From the NCBI GenBank assembly GCA_965220465.1, contig CBDCPZ010000022.1, positions 439,702 to 503,701 of the forward strand: a stretch of 64,000 bases of DNA, given 5' to 3'. Shown piece after piece: positions 1 to 8,900 of the stretch (the first letter of the stretch is position 1; every line of letters begins with the position of its first letter). A program made the translations under genes and the position numbers. This DNA is from JAHDHW01 sp965220465. Lineage in GTDB: Bacteria; Bacteroidota; Bacteroidia; Chitinophagales; Saprospiraceae. Below the pieces are notes generated by a model. That model did not search any database and was not told the DNA's origin. It saw only the letters and a program-made list of their open reading frames with translations.

Positions 1-370
1 AAAATTGAAATATCCTGTACTCCATTGGGAGGATTCACAGCCATTAAAGGACTCCGTTTTTGTAAATCTCGAAAAATCAATTGAACTATTGTCTTTTAGC
101 CCGACCAATCTCAAAGCCAATGTATCTGCATCTGAACAAAGGCAAATTATATTTTTACAGTTGGATTATCCTGGCTGGCAGGTAAAGCTGGACGGAATGG
201 TTATTCCTCACTTTAAAAAAGAAAATATATTTATTGCAGCTGAAATTCCTGCAGGAAAATATCACCTTGAGTTCGACTTCTATCCCAAAAACTTTCTGTT
301 TTATTTAGGGCTGAGCACTTTCTTTTTTTTATTAGCCGCTTTTGGATTATTCCGATTCAGAAAGGATTAA
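1..370 (+). CDS. YfhO-like membrane protein, C-terminal fragment
   Basis: Only the last ~120 codons are visible. The frame is open to the left edge, and the TTG at base 5 is probably internal. The fragment has a beta-rich segment with DYPGWQVKLDG and PAGKYHLEFDFYP, then one hydrophobic helix and a short basic tail (FRFRKD). That is the layout of the extracytoplasmic C-terminus and last membrane helix of YfhO-family multi-pass proteins, which are linked to glycosylation of envelope polymers in Firmicutes. Its TAA overlaps the stop codon of the convergent bshA by two bases. Family assignment rests on this C-terminal pattern alone. Confidence 0.6.
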   Translation, partial: KLKYPVLHWEDSQPLKDSVFVNLEKSIELLSFSPTNLKANVSASEQRQIIFLQLDYPGWQVKLDGMVIPHFKKENIFIAAEIPAGKYHLEFDFYPKNFLFYLGLSTFFFLLAAFGLFRFRKD

Positions 371-1521
371 ATTTTTGCTTTAGGTCTTTTGTGGACTTTT
401 TCTTCGAGGATGTATTCGTAGTATTTTTCATATTCCGGAAGTATATTCGAAATGTCAAATCGCTTTGCTTGTTTCAACGCATTGTGTCTAAACTCAGTTA
501 GAAGTGCTTCGTTTTCAAGCAGTGTAATTGCATTTTTTGCCATTTCGTTGACATTGCCAAGAGTGCTTAAAAAGCCTGTTACCCCGTTGATGTTAAGTTC
601 GGGGAGCCCCCCAACATTGGAAGAAATCACAGGTACTTCACAGGCCATTGCTTCCAAAGCGGCTAAGCCAAAGCTTTCACTTGCTGAAGGCATGATAAAC
701 AAGTCCGAAATTGCGAGCAATTCTTCAACAGCGTCTTGTTTTCCAAGGAACCTGATTTCATCACACAAACCGATTTTTCTGCAAAGGTCTTCCAATTTTC
801 GCCGTTCGGGGCCATCACCGATGAGTAATAGTTTTGAAGGGATTTTATCGTGTACTTGTTTAAAAATGTGGATAACATCCTCAACTCTTTTGACTTTTCT
901 GAAGTTGGAGGTGTGAACCAATATTTTTTCGTCATTCGGAGCTATTGCCTTTTTAAAATGGTCTTTATCACTTTTTTTAAAACGTTCAAAATCTATAAAA
1001 TTATGGATAACCTGAATGTCAACGTTGATATCAAAAGATTCATAAGTTTGTTTCCTTAAATTTTCTGAAACAGCGGTAACGCCGTCAGATTTGTTGATAG
1101 AAAATGCGACCACAGGAGCAAATGATGGATTGCTTCCAACTAACGTAATATCTGTGCCATGAAGAGTTGTAACTACAGGTACATACCGTCCTTCTTGCAG
1201 TAAAATTTTCTTTGCCATATAAGCTACTGCTGCATGAGGGATAGCATAATGAACATGTAATAAATCCAGGTTTTCATATTTTACAACATCTACTAGTTTG
1301 CTGGTAAGCGCGGTGTCATAAGGCGGATATTCAAAAAGCGGATAATCAGCAGAGGTCACTTCATGATAAAAGACATTTTCCTGAAAGGTCAGTAGCCTTG
1401 CCGGTTGGCGATAAGTAATAAAATGAACTTGATGCCCGTTTTTTGCAAGGCCTTTTCCTAATTCAGTTGCGACCACGCCACTCCCTCCATAGGTAGGATA
1501 ACAAACAATTCCAATTTTCAT
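367..1521 (-). CDS. bshA: N-acetyl-alpha-D-glucosaminyl L-malate synthase BshA
   Basis: GT4-family glycosyltransferase that joins GlcNAc from UDP-GlcNAc to L-malate, the first step of bacillithiol synthesis. Visible: the N-terminal MKIGIVCYPTYGGSGVV loop, HVHYAIPHA near residue 90, TTLHGTDITLVG near 120, and the GT4 donor-site segment PSASESFGLAALEAMACEVP with E-x7-E near residue 280. At 384 residues it has the usual family length. I place the start at the ATG at 1521; a TTG one codon upstream is less likely. No other bacillithiol genes (bshB, bshC) lie in this window. The gene is convergent with the YfhO-like fragment, with overlapping stop codons, and is separated from the upstream T9SS gene by a strong terminator. 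Confidence 0.93.
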   Translation of the reverse strand: MKIGIVCYPTYGGSGVVATELGKGLAKNGHQVHFITYRQPARLLTFQENVFYHEVTSADYPLFEYPPYDTALTSKLVDVVKYENLDLLHVHYAIPHAAVAYMAKKILLQEGRYVPVVTTLHGTDITLVGSNPSFAPVVAFSINKSDGVTAVSENLRKQTYESFDINVDIQVIHNFIDFERFKKSDKDHFKKAIAPNDEKILVHTSNFRKVKRVEDVIHIFKQVHDKIPSKLLLIGDGPERRKLEDLCRKIGLCDEIRFLGKQDAVEELLAISDLFIMPSASESFGLAALEAMACEVPVISSNVGGLPELNINGVTGFLSTLGNVNEMAKNAITLLENEALLTEFRHNALKQAKRFDISNILPEYEKYYEYILEEKVHKRPKAKI

Positions 1522-1616
1522 CAATAGCTATTTTTAAAGATGCTGTTTTTTAAACGAAAAAGTGAGTGTTGAAACCGGATAATAAAGAAATAAATTTTAC
1601 TTGAAATAGTTTAGAA

Positions 1617-1664
1617 AATGATACAAAAAAGGCGCTTGTTAACAAGCGCCTTTTTTGTATCATT
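1617..1664 (-). terminator. Perfect 48-bp palindrome, intrinsic terminator
   Basis: Two 24-base arms pair perfectly around GTTAAC, with a GGCGCTTG core flanked by A6 and T6 tracts, so it can act in either direction. It lies 10 bases past the stop of the 1042-residue T9SS gene and separates it from bshA. Confidence 0.9.
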
Positions 1665-1674
1665 GAATTAAAAA

Positions 1675-4600
1675 TTATCGTGCACGAACAAGTTTTTCAA
1701 TAAATAATTGATCGCCTATCTGAATCCGGACAAAATAAATACCTTCAGGGAAAGCAGTTAAATTAAGCGGATAAGAGATGGAAGTACTGTTTTGGCTTTC
1801 TTCAAAAAACAAGCGTTGACCAACAACATTGATCAACTGAACCTGAATGTCAGCAGCTTGAGTAAGTTCAACATTTAAAGTCGATACTCCTGATGTCGGA
1901 TTAGGCACCAAACTGATTTCTGATAAAAGGTTCAAATCTTCCAAACCAACCATAATATCAACAGTTACCGTCAATATATCAGAGCAATTATGAACGTCAG
2001 TTACTGTTATGATATAATCGCCGACAGGCAAACCCGAAACAATAGCGGTCGAATCGCCGGTATCCCAATCATAAGTAAAAGGACCTTCACCATTTCCTGC
2101 CAAAATAGTAATCATTCCGTCTGATTGACCTTCTACGGAAACAGGGGAAACTTCAGCACTAAGGTTCAGGTTATCTGGGCAAAGACCTATTCCTATCGTT
2201 GTAATTTCCATACAGCCGTTAGCATCTGTTATTGTTACAACATAATTGCCAGCGGGGATGTCTGAAATTACAGCGGTCGAATCGCCGGTATCCCAATCAT
2301 AAGAATACGGACCTTGCCCTTGAGTAGGATTGACAGTGATTGATCCATCACTTGCACCAACTGAAGATTCGTAATTAGTTTGGAGTTCTGCGTTGAGCGA
2401 TTGTGGACAACCAATGATGTTGATATTGTCGATGTCAAGCCAATAATCTCCAGAGCTCCAATTTCCTACAAAGCGTATTTTGATTACTTCTCCTCCAAAT
2501 TGATCAAGATCAACCAATTTGTTTGTCATGCCAACAATTGGCGTATGGTTGGTTTGATTAACCGTATAAACGGTCGTAAAGGAATCACCACAATCCGTAG
2601 AAACCTGTACCTGCAATGAGTCACCAGCCCCTAGAATGGTAGCAACAGTACCTAAACTCCAGTCTGTATATCTGTAATCAAAAGTCAAACTGTCGCCAAA
2701 ATTGATAGGACCAATATTGGATGTGGTCATTTGATAATTTTGATTACCCGCGTATAGGTTTACGGCATTAACATAAGAAACATTAAAATGCTGATTTGTG
2801 ATAAAACCTGTGCTTGCCCAACCGGCAGGCAGTACAATATCTTCAAAGTCCTCAACTAATGGTAACACATCCGGAGTGATAGTATTAAAGGAAAATGAAG
2901 TAGTATCATTTATAAAATTTAATTCTGAAGCCAAATCAGTCCAGGCTACTATTTCGAAAGTCTCTCCAAAAGCTTTGGAGTCGAAAGGAGTAATAAATGT
3001 GAATTGTTCAACTTCTCCAGGAAGTAAAATTACTGCAACAGCAGGTTCGGTCACCACAGTTCCACCATTAACCTGGTAGGAAACATTAAAGCCTGTTTGT
3101 GTACTGGAGCCAGCATTTCGGATTTCTACTACTACATGATCTTCTTCAGATCCACATTCTGAAATACTTTCGTGATCGGCGGAGATCATGGAAAGATCAT
3201 CCTCAAATATTTCGGAGATATATACATCGTCAATTCCAATACCATCATAAGAATTAACGGAAGGATCAGAATCAAATGCAAAGCGGAATCTACAATCCGC
3301 TTCTCCGGCAAAACCTACTAATGTATTTTCGGCATTTAGCCAGCCGAGGGAGTTGCCAGCCCAGACGTTGCCAAGGTTTTGGATAGTATTGTTGAAATTA
3401 TACCAGTTAAGCCCGGTTCCCATGGAACCCACTTTAGTCCAGGTCATTCCACCATCGGTACTTCCTTCGAGCCAGCCACCGTCCCATGATAATTCAGTGT
3501 CATAATATATTGAGAAACTGATTAATGGATCTTCATCAAGAGCTGTAAAATCATAGCATGGAGAGACGAAATAAGAAAATTCATTATTATTATAATTGCC
3601 AGAAAGGTTTGTCACCCAAGCATTTACACCACTTGCCGCACTAGAAATATCTGGGCCGATAGGTTCACCAAAAGCCCAGGAACTATTTGTGCTATTTTCA
3701 AGATCATTTTTCCAACCACCATCCCAAGTCTCAAAGTCAGTAAAGTACGGAAATTCTGTTACGACGGGAATATTGGTAATAGTAGTAGAAAAAGTATCAT
3801 TGTTGATATCGCCGTCATTTTCCATTTCGGTCCACGAAACAATAGTATACTCTCCAAATGCTGAGAAATCAAAAGTAGTTTCAAATTCTATGGTTGTTGT
3901 ACTATCATTACTGATGACTCCGGTATAAAAGCCATCCACAGGGTAAGTAACTCCAGCGTCAACGCCATTCACGCTATATTTAAATGGAATTAAAGATTGT
4001 GGGAGGTCTCCATAATTTTTTAATGTTACTTCAACTGTTTCGTTATCAGAAAGACCACATTGTGTTTGAGGAGTGAGGATGTCAGAAACTCCAACATCAA
4101 CAAGCCAGATAGTTTTAAAGGCAATCGGGCCAATAACGGCGCTTGAATCGCCATTGTCACATGCTACAGAGACATAAAAATCATATTCTGTATCTTCTTG
4201 TAAACCAGTTAAATGGACATTTGTATTTGAAGTAATGAACGTATTGCCGGTGCCTAAAGTAAATCCCATTACATCATATTCCAATAAATAAAGTCCTGCA
4301 GAATCAGCCGCTGTCCAGCTAAGACCTGCATCAACTCCGCCAACTTCATCTACAGACACATTAAAAGGACCAGGGCAGGTTGGGCATGCAAAAATGTTCA
4401 ATACTTCTCCTGTTTGTGGAAACGGCCCATCTGAAAATATAACGTTTCCGGAAGGATCTAAAATATTATAAGTGACTTCGTTTTGGAATGCACCGGCAGC
4501 ATAACTAGCTATAAATTGCGCGTTACTTATTGCTGCAACGACAAACGTTGCTTGGTTTCCTGATGTGAAAGTATAATCAGTCGAGACACCACTTGTTGTA

Positions 4601-4803
4601 ATGGTCAAAACAGACCCATTCCAGCCATCGCCAAAGGAGTCAAAAAGTTCAAGTGTATAATAACAAGTATCAACCAATGGTGGTGGATTGTCAAAAGATG
4701 TGTTGCCCTGAACATTGAGGCTTGTAAAGAGCAGGCCCAAAAACAAGCACATTGAGGCAGAGAATTGCCCAATCGATTTAGGTGTAAAAGATTTGAAGCT
4801 CAT
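1675..4803 (-). CDS. Secreted multidomain protein with SprB-like repeats and T9SS sorting domain
   Basis: 1042 residues. A Sec signal peptide (about 1-33, ending LNVQG) is followed by a beta domain, a fibronectin III-like domain (about 143-230), alternating CARDB-like and MAM/lectin-like beta domains (about 235-800), two SprB-like repeats (about 805-950, each with SYDWDTGDSTAV or TYDWDTGDSTAI and a DANGC- or DVHNC-type end), and a C-terminal sorting domain (VPNPTSG ... FPEGIYFVRI ... KLVRAR). The C-terminal domain directs export through the type IX system and surface attachment. SprB-like repeats occur in gliding adhesins and other Bacteroidota surface proteins. The role is probably adhesion; no catalytic domain is visible. 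A 32-bp exact DNA repeat (2044-2075 and 2272-2303) marks the two SprB units. Confidence 0.85.
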   Translation of the reverse strand: MSFKSFTPKSIGQFSASMCLFLGLLFTSLNVQGNTSFDNPPPLVDTCYYTLELFDSFGDGWNGSVLTITTSGVSTDYTFTSGNQATFVVAAISNAQFIASYAAGAFQNEVTYNILDPSGNVIFSDGPFPQTGEVLNIFACPTCPGPFNVSVDEVGGVDAGLSWTAADSAGLYLLEYDVMGFTLGTGNTFITSNTNVHLTGLQEDTEYDFYVSVACDNGDSSAVIGPIAFKTIWLVDVGVSDILTPQTQCGLSDNETVEVTLKNYGDLPQSLIPFKYSVNGVDAGVTYPVDGFYTGVISNDSTTTIEFETTFDFSAFGEYTIVSWTEMENDGDINNDTFSTTITNIPVVTEFPYFTDFETWDGGWKNDLENSTNSSWAFGEPIGPDISSAASGVNAWVTNLSGNYNNNEFSYFVSPCYDFTALDEDPLISFSIYYDTELSWDGGWLEGSTDGGMTWTKVGSMGTGLNWYNFNNTIQNLGNVWAGNSLGWLNAENTLVGFAGEADCRFRFAFDSDPSVNSYDGIGIDDVYISEIFEDDLSMISADHESISECGSEEDHVVVEIRNAGSSTQTGFNVSYQVNGGTVVTEPAVAVILLPGEVEQFTFITPFDSKAFGETFEIVAWTDLASELNFINDTTSFSFNTITPDVLPLVEDFEDIVLPAGWASTGFITNQHFNVSYVNAVNLYAGNQNYQMTTSNIGPINFGDSLTFDYRYTDWSLGTVATILGAGDSLQVQVSTDCGDSFTTVYTVNQTNHTPIVGMTNKLVDLDQFGGEVIKIRFVGNWSSGDYWLDIDNINIIGCPQSLNAELQTNYESSVGASDGSITVNPTQGQGPYSYDWDTGDSTAVISDIPAGNYVVTITDANGCMEITTIGIGLCPDNLNLSAEVSPVSVEGQSDGMITILAGNGEGPFTYDWDTGDSTAIVSGLPVGDYIITVTDVHNCSDILTVTVDIMVGLEDLNLLSEISLVPNPTSGVSTLNVELTQAADIQVQLINVVGQRLFFEESQNSTSISYPLNLTAFPEGIYFVRIQIGDQLFIEKLVRAR

Positions 4804-5190
4804 AGAGAGTATTTTTTTATAAATACATTATTTTCGTAATAAAATTTGATCTACACTGTCTTTCCGCAAAATTAGTTTTAATTTTCGGAATTCTATTTTA
4901 GAAATTAAAAAATTGTAAATCTGTTGACACCCAGCCATTTAACAAATATTATGAATGTCAATAAAGGGAGTAGTTTTACATCTGGCGAAAATTATCTTTT
5001 TAACTAAATTTCCGAAGACAGGCTAAATTAACTAAAAAATTAAGAATATCTGTTCAACGCAGGGGGTAAAAAACTTGTTTCATCAGTTATCTGACAGTCT
5101 TTGTAAACAAAACATATCAGTTCCTGTTATTAGAACATATTTTGAGAGACGCTAAGATTATTTTAATCATTCCGACAAATCTGATTACGA
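4804..5190. other. 387-bp divergent intergenic region
   Basis: Lies between the leftward T9SS gene and the rightward MerR gene. Apart from the minus-strand -7 element at 4867 I see no ORF, RNA or strong hairpin. Because the MerR-type gene starts here, this is the natural place for its operator, but I see no clear dyad. Confidence 0.5.
4867..4874 (-). promoter_or_regulatory. Probable -7 element of the T9SS protein gene
   Basis: Read on the minus strand this is TAATTTTG, matching the Bacteroidota -7 consensus TAnnTTTG, about 64 bases before the ATG. No clear TTG at -33. Confidence 0.45.
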
Positions 5191-6072
5191 GTGGCAGTTT
5201 ATTCAATTAGAGATCTGGAAAAGTTATGTGGAATAAAAGCACATACCATTCGGATTTGGGAGCAAAGATACGGGCTCATCAAACCTGATCGAACGGAAAC
5301 CAACATTCGTTTTTATCGCGATGCCGATCTCAATCTGTTATTAAATATTGTGTTGCTCAATCGAAATGGCCATAAAATTTCAAAAATAGCCAAAATGTCA
5401 AAAAAGGAAATAGTAGAAAAAGTATCAGCTATTTCAGAAGTTAATCTCGAACTTGGAACTCAATTGGACGAACTTACACTGGCTATGGTTGAAATGAATG
5501 AATACAAATTTGATCGCATTTTGACGACGAATATCCAACAACTTGGTTTTGAACAAACGATGCTTCAAGTCATTTATCCTTTTTTAGATAAATTGAGTGT
5601 TTTTTGGCTTACCGGATCTATCAATCCTATTCAGGAAAACTTCATCACAAATTTCATACGGCAAAAAATAATAGCAGCAATTGATAAAGAATCTGTTAGC
5701 TGGGGACAAAACATTAAAAAGTTTTTGATCTATTTACCAGAGGGAGAAAACCAGGAACTTAGCCTTTTGTTTATGCATTATTTGCTAAAGTCGCGAGGCA
5801 ATTGGGTGATTTATTTGGGACAAAATATTGCAGTAGGAGATTTATTTGATGCATGCAACATTCACAAGCCTGACTTTATATTCACGATGATCACCGAATC
5901 TTTTTCAATGCATCCGGTTCAAAAATATATCGATGAATTGTCGCGGTCTTTTAAAGATTGCCAGATATTGCTTTCCGGTTACCAGGTAGTTACTCAAAAT
6001 GTCCAATCAACTGGGAATATCACTGTTTTAAGTAGTCTTAATGAAACAATCTCATTTTTAAACGGCATTTAA
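5191..6072 (+). CDS. MerR-family regulator with degenerate B12-binding domain
   Basis: 293 residues. The N-terminal winged helix (about 3-70: YSIRDLEKLCGIKAHTIRIW, RFYRDADL) is typical MerR DNA binding. The rest follows the CarH/LitR plan: a four-helix cap (about 90-170) and a Rossmann-like cobalamin domain (about 175-293). In CarH the cap carries W-x9-E-H and the Rossmann part carries a lower-ligand His in an E/D-x-H motif. Here the cap reads W139-x9-E149-N150 and the loop reads GENQEL, with Q188 where the His should be. Both cobalamin-contacting histidines are thus replaced, so light or B12 sensing as in CarH is doubtful. The start is GTG at 5191. The gene sits 70 bp upstream of the YceI lipoprotein and may regulate it or itself. 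Confidence 0.85.
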   Translation: MAVYSIRDLEKLCGIKAHTIRIWEQRYGLIKPDRTETNIRFYRDADLNLLLNIVLLNRNGHKISKIAKMSKKEIVEKVSAISEVNLELGTQLDELTLAMVEMNEYKFDRILTTNIQQLGFEQTMLQVIYPFLDKLSVFWLTGSINPIQENFITNFIRQKIIAAIDKESVSWGQNIKKFLIYLPEGENQELSLLFMHYLLKSRGNWVIYLGQNIAVGDLFDACNIHKPDFIFTMITESFSMHPVQKYIDELSRSFKDCQILLSGYQVVTQNVQSTGNITVLSSLNETISFLNGI

Positions 6073-6101
6073 ACTATGTAAATAGTCTCTAAAAAATTGA
6101 C

Positions 6102-6109
6102 TAATTTTG
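6102..6109 (+). promoter_or_regulatory. Probable -7 element for the yceI-like gene
   Basis: TAATTTTG matches TAnnTTTG and lies 34 bases before the ATG at 6143, which suggests that the YceI gene has its own promoter in the gap after the MerR gene. Confidence 0.5.
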
Positions 6110-6142
6110 CGCCTATTAATTTTTTAACTTTAACACAAAACA

Positions 6143-6802
6143 ATGAAAATCATATCTAATTTTTTAATTGCTTTTATTGCTCTGAGTTTAATAGTTTCCT
6201 GTAAAAATCAACCAGAAGGTGAAGCTGCAACAACCGAAGAAGCCTCAGAAAACGTTGCAAAACCATCTGCTGATGCAAAGTTTTTTGAAGTTGCAAACGG
6301 GAATGTTTACTGGGCGGCAACTAAAGTAGGAGGGGCACACAACGGGGCATTTAATGTCGCAAAAGGAAAACTTGCTACTGAAAATGGTACTGTTACCTCC
6401 GGCGTATTCGAAATCGATATAAACTCAATGACTGAAGTAACGATGTCAGGTGATATGAATACAAAGTTTTTAGGCCACATGAAATCGGATGAATTTTTTG
6501 ATGCAGGAAACCATCCAATTGGTAAATTTACAATTGTTTCTGTTGAACCGCTAAGTGGCAATGCGGAGGCGAATCATACAATCAAAGGTAATTTAATGCT
6601 CAAAGGAATTACCAAAAGTGTAAGCTTTCCGGCCAATATTGTGGTTTTGGAAGATAAAATTTCTGTTGTTTCTCCAAAATTTACGATCAACAGAACGGAC
6701 TGGGATATGAAATATAACTCTGCGATAATCGGAACTGCTGCAGATAAAATTCTTCATGATGATGTTTCATTGAATATCCAATTGGATGCTGAAGCCAGAT
6801 AA
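6143..6802 (+). CDS. YceI-family lipoprotein
   Basis: 219 residues. A lipoprotein signal ends in LIVSC at about residue 20, followed by a low-complexity Glu/Ala linker and a YceI-like beta-barrel (about 45-219; ANGNVYWAATKVGGAHNGAF, then SGVFEIDINSM, FLGHMKSDEFFD, GNLMLKGITKSV). YceI proteins are lipocalin-like carriers that bind polyisoprenoid or other hydrophobic ligands; some respond to stress. The MerR/B12-type gene directly upstream recalls the link between CarH-like regulators and isoprenoid or carotenoid genes, but no carotenoid gene is present here. Confidence 0.85.
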   Translation: MKIISNFLIAFIALSLIVSCKNQPEGEAATTEEASENVAKPSADAKFFEVANGNVYWAATKVGGAHNGAFNVAKGKLATENGTVTSGVFEIDINSMTEVTMSGDMNTKFLGHMKSDEFFDAGNHPIGKFTIVSVEPLSGNAEANHTIKGNLMLKGITKSVSFPANIVVLEDKISVVSPKFTINRTDWDMKYNSAIIGTAADKILHDDVSLNIQLDAEAR

Positions 6803-6858
6803 TTGACCTTAAAAGGTTGATTACATTATAGTTATATGTTTTGATTTAAAGCAATGTT

Positions 6859-6892
6859 AAAAAAGCGTCTCCTTATTGTGAGGCGCTTTTTT
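6859..6892 (+). terminator. Intrinsic terminator after yceI-like gene
   Basis: 13-bp stem (AAAAAAGCGTCTC against GAGGCGCTTTTTT, one G-T wobble), 8-base loop and a T6 tract, 57 bases past the stop codon. Confidence 0.85.
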
Positions 6893-7003
6893 GGTTTAAT
6901 AAAAGATCGAATTAAAAAAAATTATCTACTTTAGAAATGAAATGTATTTGTTTTTTATAACTTCTTATTCGAAACGATCAATTAAACCAGCGTTTTAAGC
7001 AAT

Positions 7004-8788
7004 ATGGACTTCAGGCGACTTTTTGATATTTTTCCCTATCAATTGGCGATATTCCCGCAAAAAATTGCTTTGGCTCATCGGGAAGGCTCGAAATGGCAAA
7101 AATATAATACGGAAGAATGCCTTACTCAGATCAATAAAGTAAGTGCCGGATTACTTGACCTCGGTCTCATTCGCAATGATAAAGTTGCCTTAATATTTGA
7201 TCAGGGAAGTGCTTATTGGAATTTTTTGGATTTTGGAATGCAGCAAATCGGCGTCATAGCCGTTCCAATACATTCCGTGATTGGCGAAAAAGAATTAGAG
7301 TATATTTTGAAAGATTCTGAAGTTAAATTTTGCATCACTTCCTCAAAGGAGTTACATAAAAAGGTAGATAAGGTTTTTGAAAAAGTTTTAAGTTTAAAAA
7401 AAATATTCTGCCTCGAAAACTTAAGCAATGTTCCCGGGTGGAATGCTTTAATTACGGAACCGACTGAACGACATTTGGAAGTTTTTCAAGGCTTGAAAGC
7501 AGCAATCCACGAAGATGACCTCGCGACTATAATTTATACATCGGGATCATCCGGTATTCCAAAAGGAGTAATGCTTTCTCACAAAAATATCGTCAGCAAT
7601 ATTAAGGCTACTATCTCCTTGGTTCCAATTAATCGAGATAAACGAGTCATTAGTTTTTTACCTTTAAGCCATATTTTTGAACGAATGGTTTCCTATTCCT
7701 ACATCGCGGCAGGGGCCTCGGTTTATTATATTGATCGGACAGCTAATTTTATTGATTCTACCAAAGAAGTTCGTCCACATTATTTCACCAGTGTACCTCG
7801 ATTTTTAGAAAAGTTTTATGATGGAATTTTGGAAAGGGCAAGCAAAATGAATCGTCTAAAAAGAGGAATCTTTCTTTGGGCGATTGCTTTAGGAGAGCGA
7901 TATAATGGTAAAAAGGGAATCGGGCCAGGGTATTTTCTAAAATTGAAAATAGCAGATTTATTAGTTTACAGAAGTTGGCGAATTGCATTAGGTAATAGAG
8001 TAGAAGGAGTGGTTGTTGGAGCTGCAGCACTCCAGCCCAGGCTTGGACGCTTGTTTTCTGCTGCGGGCATTGAAATAAGAGAAGGTTACGGCTTGACAGA
8101 AACTTCACCTGTCATTTCTTTCAACCGCTTTGAGCCTGGAGGTGTTCGATTCGGAACGGTCGGAATCCCGATTCCAGGAGTTCAACTAAAAATTGATAAT
8201 CCAAACGAAGAAGGCGAAGGCGAAATATTGGTGAAAGGGCCTGGAGTAATGTTGGGATATCATAACAAACCAAAATTGACTAAAAAAGTGTTGGAAGAAA
8301 CAGGTTGGTTTCATACAGGAGATGTTGGAAAAATCGTTTACAAACGGTTTTTAAAAATAACAGATCGTAAAAAAGACATTTTTAAAACAACGACAGGTAA
8401 ATTTGTCTCTCCGCAAACCATCGAAAATTTACTTAATGGCTCGCCTTTTATTGAACAATCCATGATCGTTGGATTTAATCGATCCTTTGTAGCAGCGTTG
8501 ATCGTTCCGGTATTTAGCCGTTTAAAAAAATGGTGCGAAGAAAACAATGTTCATTGGACTGCCGAACAATACATGGTAATCAATCCCAAAGTTGAACAAC
8601 ATTTTAAACAAATCGTAGAAGCTATAAACGAAGGATTAACCGGTCAAGAAAAGGTTCGAAAATTCACCTTACTTTATGAAGACTGGAGTGTTGAAAACGG
8701 TGAAATTACGCCGACGTTAAAACTAAGACGCCCTTTTTTAATAGAAAAGCATCAAAACGAAATTGAGGAGATGTACAAAAACAGTTGA
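7004..8788 (+). CDS. Long-chain fatty-acid-CoA ligase (first of a tandem pair)
   Basis: 594-residue ANL-superfamily adenylate-forming enzyme that activates fatty acids with ATP and CoA. Motifs: IYTSGSSGIPKGVMLSHKN (phosphate loop, about 178-196), REGYGLTETSP (about 360), WFHTGDVG (about 435), ITDRKKDIFKTTTGK (hinge, about 450), and the C-terminal catalytic Lys region ITPTLKLRRPF. All elements needed for activity are present. It is most like the FadD15/long-chain group found in many Bacteroidota. The next gene is a paralogue 112 bp downstream on the same strand. Confidence 0.92.
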   Translation: MDFRRLFDIFPYQLAIFPQKIALAHREGSKWQKYNTEECLTQINKVSAGLLDLGLIRNDKVALIFDQGSAYWNFLDFGMQQIGVIAVPIHSVIGEKELEYILKDSEVKFCITSSKELHKKVDKVFEKVLSLKKIFCLENLSNVPGWNALITEPTERHLEVFQGLKAAIHEDDLATIIYTSGSSGIPKGVMLSHKNIVSNIKATISLVPINRDKRVISFLPLSHIFERMVSYSYIAAGASVYYIDRTANFIDSTKEVRPHYFTSVPRFLEKFYDGILERASKMNRLKRGIFLWAIALGERYNGKKGIGPGYFLKLKIADLLVYRSWRIALGNRVEGVVVGAAALQPRLGRLFSAAGIEIREGYGLTETSPVISFNRFEPGGVRFGTVGIPIPGVQLKIDNPNEEGEGEILVKGPGVMLGYHNKPKLTKKVLEETGWFHTGDVGKIVYKRFLKITDRKKDIFKTTTGKFVSPQTIENLLNGSPFIEQSMIVGFNRSFVAALIVPVFSRLKKWCEENNVHWTAEQYMVINPKVEQHFKQIVEAINEGLTGQEKVRKFTLLYEDWSVENGEITPTLKLRRPFLIEKHQNEIEEMYKNS

Positions 8789-8900
8789 ATTTAGCTGAAA
8801 CGTATGTTTCCCTCATTTTAAACAAAAACGTTCTTTCAGCCCTTCTATTTAGAAAAATCATTTATTTTAGCTATAAGATTTCTATCAAAAAAATATTCAG

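Noticed and set aside
452..916. Long antisense open frame within bshA
   Set aside because: Shadow of the bshA coding sequence; Ser-rich composition and no independent evidence.
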